From Deltaproteobacteria bacterium (lineage in GTDB: Bacteria; Desulfobacterota; Binatia; Bin18), in the NCBI GenBank assembly GCA_016200595.1, contig JACQEL010000091.1, positions 1 to 16,897 on the forward strand: a DNA stretch of 16,897 bases, read 5' to 3'. This document shows, in pieces, positions 13,930 through 16,897 of the stretch. How positions within the stretch are numbered: the first letter of the stretch is position 1; the number at the start of each line of letters is the position of its first letter. The position numbers and the translations under genes were made by a program. A model generated the notes under the pieces. It was not told where the DNA came from and searched no databases. It worked only from the letters and a program-made list of their open reading frames with translations.

Positions 13930-15998
13930 CGTCCCACTCCTCCTCTCGAGGTAAATTCATAGAGGCGCTCTTGTGATCGGAGAGGCAGGGCTCCGTCAAG
14001 CTGGATGCGACGTGAACTCCCATCTTGGAGAATTACGCGCGCTTTTGCCGTATCCGCCAACTGGATGTCGAGAATCTCCCGGAGTTGCGCCTGCAACTTC
14101 GGGTCAAGGATCGGGAAGGCGATTTCGACGCGCCGATCGAGGTTGCGCGGCATCCAGTCCGCCGAGGCCAAGAAATACTCCGGCTCCTCGCCATTCTGGA
14201 AATAGAAAATCCGGGCGTGTTCCAGGTAGCGATCGATGATGGAGATGACGCGAATATGCTCGGATAAGCCGGGTACGCCCGGACGGAGACAGCAAATCCC
14301 GCGGACAATCAGGTCGATCTGTACACCCGCCTGATTAGCCGCATAGAGTTCTTCGATGAGGGTCTGATCGACCAAGCTATTCACTTTCGCGATGAGTCGC
14401 GCCGGTCGGCCAGCCTGTGCATGCTCGGCCTCGCGGCGGATGCGTGCCACCAGGGCATCGCGGAGGTCGACAGGAGACACAAACAGATGGTGGAATTTTA
14501 GCGGCCGGGCATATCCGGTCAAGAGATTAAACAGCTCCGTGAGATCTTCTCCCACCGACTCCCGACACGTAAAGAGGCCCAGGTCACCGTACAGCCCGCT
14601 GGTCCCCACGTTGTAGTTGCCCGTCGCCAAATGGCAGTAGCGGCGGATACCGTCGGTCTCCTGTCGCACGACTAGACACGCCTTACAATGGGTCTTGTAG
14701 CCGATCAAGCCATAGACGACATGCGCGCCGACTTCTTCGAGCGCGCGCGCCCAGGAGATATTGGCCTCTTCATCAAAACGCGCTTGCAACTCGACGAGGA
14801 CGGCGACTTCTTTTCCGGTCTCCGCCGCACGGGTCAGCGCCTGGGCGATGGGCGAAGTCGGGCTCACCCGGTAGAGCGTCATTTTGATAGCGAGCACTTT
14901 GGCATCTTCCGCGGCTTCTTCGACGAAGTGCGTCACCGCCTTGAAGGAATGATACGGGTGGTGCACGAGGATGTCACCGCTACGAATAGCACTCCAGACG
15001 TCAGGCGCATTTTCAAAGGCCGGCACCGGCACCGGGAAGAGCGGGCGATCTTTGAGCCGCGGCAGATCCACGACCGAGTACAATTGAAAGAGGTCGGCGA
15101 AGGCCGTGAATCCCTCTCCCGCATACAAATCCTCCGATTGGAGTTCGAGTTCGTCCACCAACTTAGCTAAGACCTCAGCCGGGAGATTGGGATCATATTG
15201 CAGTCGCACGGCCATGCCCATGCGACGCTCTCGCACCCCCTGCTCGATGCTCGCGAGCAAATCCTTCGAGCGTCCCAGCGGCAGCTGCAGGTCGGCATCG
15301 CGTGTCACCCGTACCGCGTGGCAGGAGAGAATCTCGTACCCATGGTACAGCCGCTCCAGATGGAGACGGATGGCGTCTTCGAGCAGCATGAACGCGTATT
15401 GCCCCGGCGGCGCGGGTAAGGCAATGAAGCGCGGAACCACTTGGATGGGAATATGCACCACCGACAGCGACGCATCGGGCAAATGGGAAGACGCCGCTGG
15501 CCGGAGAGAAACCACGAGGCAAAGCGAACGATTCGCCAGGTGTGGGAAGGGATGGCCTGGATCGATCGCGAGTGGGGTCACAATAGGAAACAAGGTGCGA
15601 CGGAAATAGTTTTCGAGAAAACTCGCCTGCTCAGCCGTAATGTCTGTGGGGCGCACCAAGCGGATACCTTCAGCCGCCAGTCGGGGCTGGATATCATCTA
15701 AGAAACATTCGTGCTGCTGCTCCACGAGTTGATGGACCCGCCCCGAGATCGCTGCCAACGTCTGCAGCGGGGTCAGTCCATCGGGACCACTCTCCTGGTC
15801 ACCCGCCTCAATGCGCCGCTTGAGACGTGCCACACGCACCATGAAGAACTCATCCAAGTTGGAGCTGAAGATCGCCAGGAATTTCACGCGTTCCAGTAAA
15901 GGGACGCTCTCGTCCAGCGCTTCCTCCAAAACCCGTTGATTGAACTCCAGCCAGGACAGTTCACGATTGAGAAACGCTCTGTCGTCCATGTCTCTCAT
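13926..15998 (-). CDS. ppk1: Polyphosphate kinase 1
   Basis: The 690-residue product matches the usual Ppk1 length and architecture. It makes inorganic polyphosphate from the gamma-phosphate of ATP, reversibly. The N domain starts DRAFLNRELSWLEFNQRVLE, with SNLDEFFMVRV at 46-56. The C-terminal phospholipase-D-like halves carry the autophosphorylated His H437 (GYKTHCKACLVVR, equivalent to E. coli H435) and H594 (RYLEHARIFYF, equivalent to H592), with CHLATGNYN in between. All expected active-site motifs are intact. Its ATG overlaps the ppx stop by ATGA, and its own stop overlaps the downstream cyclic-nucleotide-binding gene in the same way. The upstream G-run is a poor binding site, and a second ATG at 15989 is possible, so expression probably relies on coupling. 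Confidence 0.96.
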   Translation of the reverse strand: MRDMDDRAFLNRELSWLEFNQRVLEEALDESVPLLERVKFLAIFSSNLDEFFMVRVARLKRRIEAGDQESGPDGLTPLQTLAAISGRVHQLVEQQHECFLDDIQPRLAAEGIRLVRPTDITAEQASFLENYFRRTLFPIVTPLAIDPGHPFPHLANRSLCLVVSLRPAASSHLPDASLSVVHIPIQVVPRFIALPAPPGQYAFMLLEDAIRLHLERLYHGYEILSCHAVRVTRDADLQLPLGRSKDLLASIEQGVRERRMGMAVRLQYDPNLPAEVLAKLVDELELQSEDLYAGEGFTAFADLFQLYSVVDLPRLKDRPLFPVPVPAFENAPDVWSAIRSGDILVHHPYHSFKAVTHFVEEAAEDAKVLAIKMTLYRVSPTSPIAQALTRAAETGKEVAVLVELQARFDEEANISWARALEEVGAHVVYGLIGYKTHCKACLVVRQETDGIRRYCHLATGNYNVGTSGLYGDLGLFTCRESVGEDLTELFNLLTGYARPLKFHHLFVSPVDLRDALVARIRREAEHAQAGRPARLIAKVNSLVDQTLIEELYAANQAGVQIDLIVRGICCLRPGVPGLSEHIRVISIIDRYLEHARIFYFQNGEEPEYFLASADWMPRNLDRRVEIAFPILDPKLQAQLREILDIQLADTAKARVILQDGSSRRIQLDGALPLRSQERLYEFTSRGGVGR

Positions 15999-16897
15999 CC
16001 CCCCCCATTGAAGACCTCACGCAGTAAGAATCCCTGTCGCACCCCTCCCTTACACACAGTTAGGGTTTTGTACCTGCCCAAGGCCATCAACTCTTCCACT
16101 ACCACCGTACCGGCAAGGATAATGTCCGCTCGTTCAGCCTTAAGACCAAGCATACGGCAGCGGTCACGGATGGACGATTTTTCCAGCCGTTGACGCATGC
16201 GGGTGATGTCGGAACCTCGTAAGCAGAATCCTTGTCGCACCTGGCCCAGACCGTCAAGGGCGGCCAGGTGCATAGCAGCCAGAGTCCGCACCGTCCCGCC
16301 CAATCCTATCATTTCCCGCCCCTCGCGAGTTGGCGGGAGGAGCGACACAGTTTGCTCCTTGATCTCCTCGCGCAAGGCCAACAGTTCTCGCTCCGTCGGC
16401 GGGTCGTTCGTGAGAAACTGTCGCGTCGTGCGTACGGCCCCGAGCGGAAAGCTCGCAGTCGTCCTAATGTCATCGTCGCACACTTGCGTGATCTGCAGGC
16501 TGCTTCCGCCAAGGTCGACGACTACACCGTCGCGAAACGACAGACTGCGTAACGCGGCAAAAGCTCCGAGGCGCGCCTCCTCCTCGCCACTCAACACGCG
16601 CACCTCTACCCTCTCCTCGTGTCTCAAGGGAGCTAGCAAAGCCTCACGGTTGGTCGCTTCACGCACAGCGGCAGTGGCAATAGCCAGCACTCGTAGCGGC
16701 TCTTGCCTACGCACCTCGCGCAGAAAGCGGCGGACCGTAACTAAAGTCTCCTTGACGGAGGTCTGGGGGAGCATATTCAGCTGCCCACCGCATAAACGGG
16801 TCTGGACCCGCTCCTGGCGCAGCACCTCGAACCCTACGCGAGGAATAACGCGTACTAAAAGACAGCGAACAGCGTTGGAGCCTAAATCAATGAAGGC
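15995..16897 (-). CDS. ppx: Exopolyphosphatase (Ppx/GppA family), 5' end outside the window
   Basis: The frame is open to the window edge; 300 residues are visible and only the first few are missing, since the edge reads AFIDLGSNAVRCLLVRV, the phosphate-1 motif that opens this ASKHA-fold family. Phosphate-2 is VVVDLGGSSLQITQV and the adenosine/phosphate region is MIGLGGTVRTLAAM. It ends RQGFLLREVFNGGG, so it has only the two actin-like domains and lacks the C-terminal HD domain of E. coli Ppx, making it a short-type enzyme. It removes terminal phosphate from polyphosphate and may also hydrolyse pppGpp. Its TGA overlaps the ppk1 start. The promoter lies outside the window. Confidence 0.93.
   Translation of the reverse strand, partial: AFIDLGSNAVRCLLVRVIPRVGFEVLRQERVQTRLCGGQLNMLPQTSVKETLVTVRRFLREVRRQEPLRVLAIATAAVREATNREALLAPLRHEERVEVRVLSGEEEARLGAFAALRSLSFRDGVVVDLGGSSLQITQVCDDDIRTTASFPLGAVRTTRQFLTNDPPTERELLALREEIKEQTVSLLPPTREGREMIGLGGTVRTLAAMHLAALDGLGQVRQGFCLRGSDITRMRQRLEKSSIRDRCRMLGLKAERADIILAGTVVVEELMALGRYKTLTVCKGGVRQGFLLREVFNGGG

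Noticed and set aside
13429..13962. 177-codon plus-strand frame opposite the CNB gene
   Set aside because: Antisense shadow of the cyclic-nucleotide-binding gene; His/Leu/Arg-rich and without a credible ribosome binding site.
1..16897. CRISPR array, tRNA, rRNA, integrase or prophage genes
   Set aside because: No regularly spaced repeats, cloverleaf-like or rRNA-like sequence, nor recombinase motifs were seen on either strand.

Overview
The window looks like chromosomal DNA of a Gram-negative bacterium. Evidence for this is a tripartite RND efflux pump, lipoprotein signal peptides with lipoboxes, strong AGGAGG ribosome binding sites and moderately GC-rich coding DNA. The mix of a DUF3047 protein, a deazaflavin (F420)-type nitroreductase-fold protein, a eukaryote-like phospholipid methyltransferase and NPPYPPFDKGG-type dispersed repeats suggests a deep proteobacterial-like lineage (Desulfobacterota, Tectomicrobia, NC10 or similar). 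That assignment is inference and weak. No rRNA, tRNA, CRISPR array, intact transposase or phage gene was seen.

Layout. Positions 1-180 hold a MITE-like nested inverted repeat beside a receiver-only, PhoB-like response regulator (minus strand). A secreted DUF3047 protein and an unrecognised lipoprotein follow on the plus strand, separated by about 500 bases containing a probable terminator and a degenerate repeat. Positions 2667-4470 are a gene graveyard on the minus strand. It contains a phytase-like esterase gene broken by two frameshifts, a possible phosphatase tail, and a truncated sthA (soluble transhydrogenase) C-terminus with an in-frame stop. The sthA remnant is cut exactly where a half-copy of the terminal repeat from the window's start begins, next to a PPFDKGG-type palindrome. 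Positions 4580-6698 hold two convergent potassium-channel-like genes: a KirBac channel with filter TIGYG and a three-helix pore protein with the unusual filter TLGLG. The second lies directly downstream of an RND permease (with extra membrane segments) and its adaptor lipoprotein on the minus strand, probably in one operon. Positions 11418-12900 are mostly non-coding with remnants, plus a phospholipid methyltransferase that lacks a normal start. A nitroreductase/quinone-reductase family gene (plus strand) then converges on a tight minus-strand cluster: ppx (partial at the window edge), ppk1 and a cyclic-nucleotide-binding-domain protein, joined by ATGA overlaps.

Working together. The best supported unit is ppx-ppk1-CNB: polyphosphate breakdown and synthesis enzymes co-translated with a small potential cyclic-nucleotide sensor. 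The PhoB-like receiver and the decayed phytase/phosphatase sequences give the window a loose phosphate theme, but they are not in the same operon. The adaptor-permease-pore protein cluster joins drug or metal efflux to a possible cation channel. No outer-membrane channel of the TolC type and no dedicated regulator is present here.
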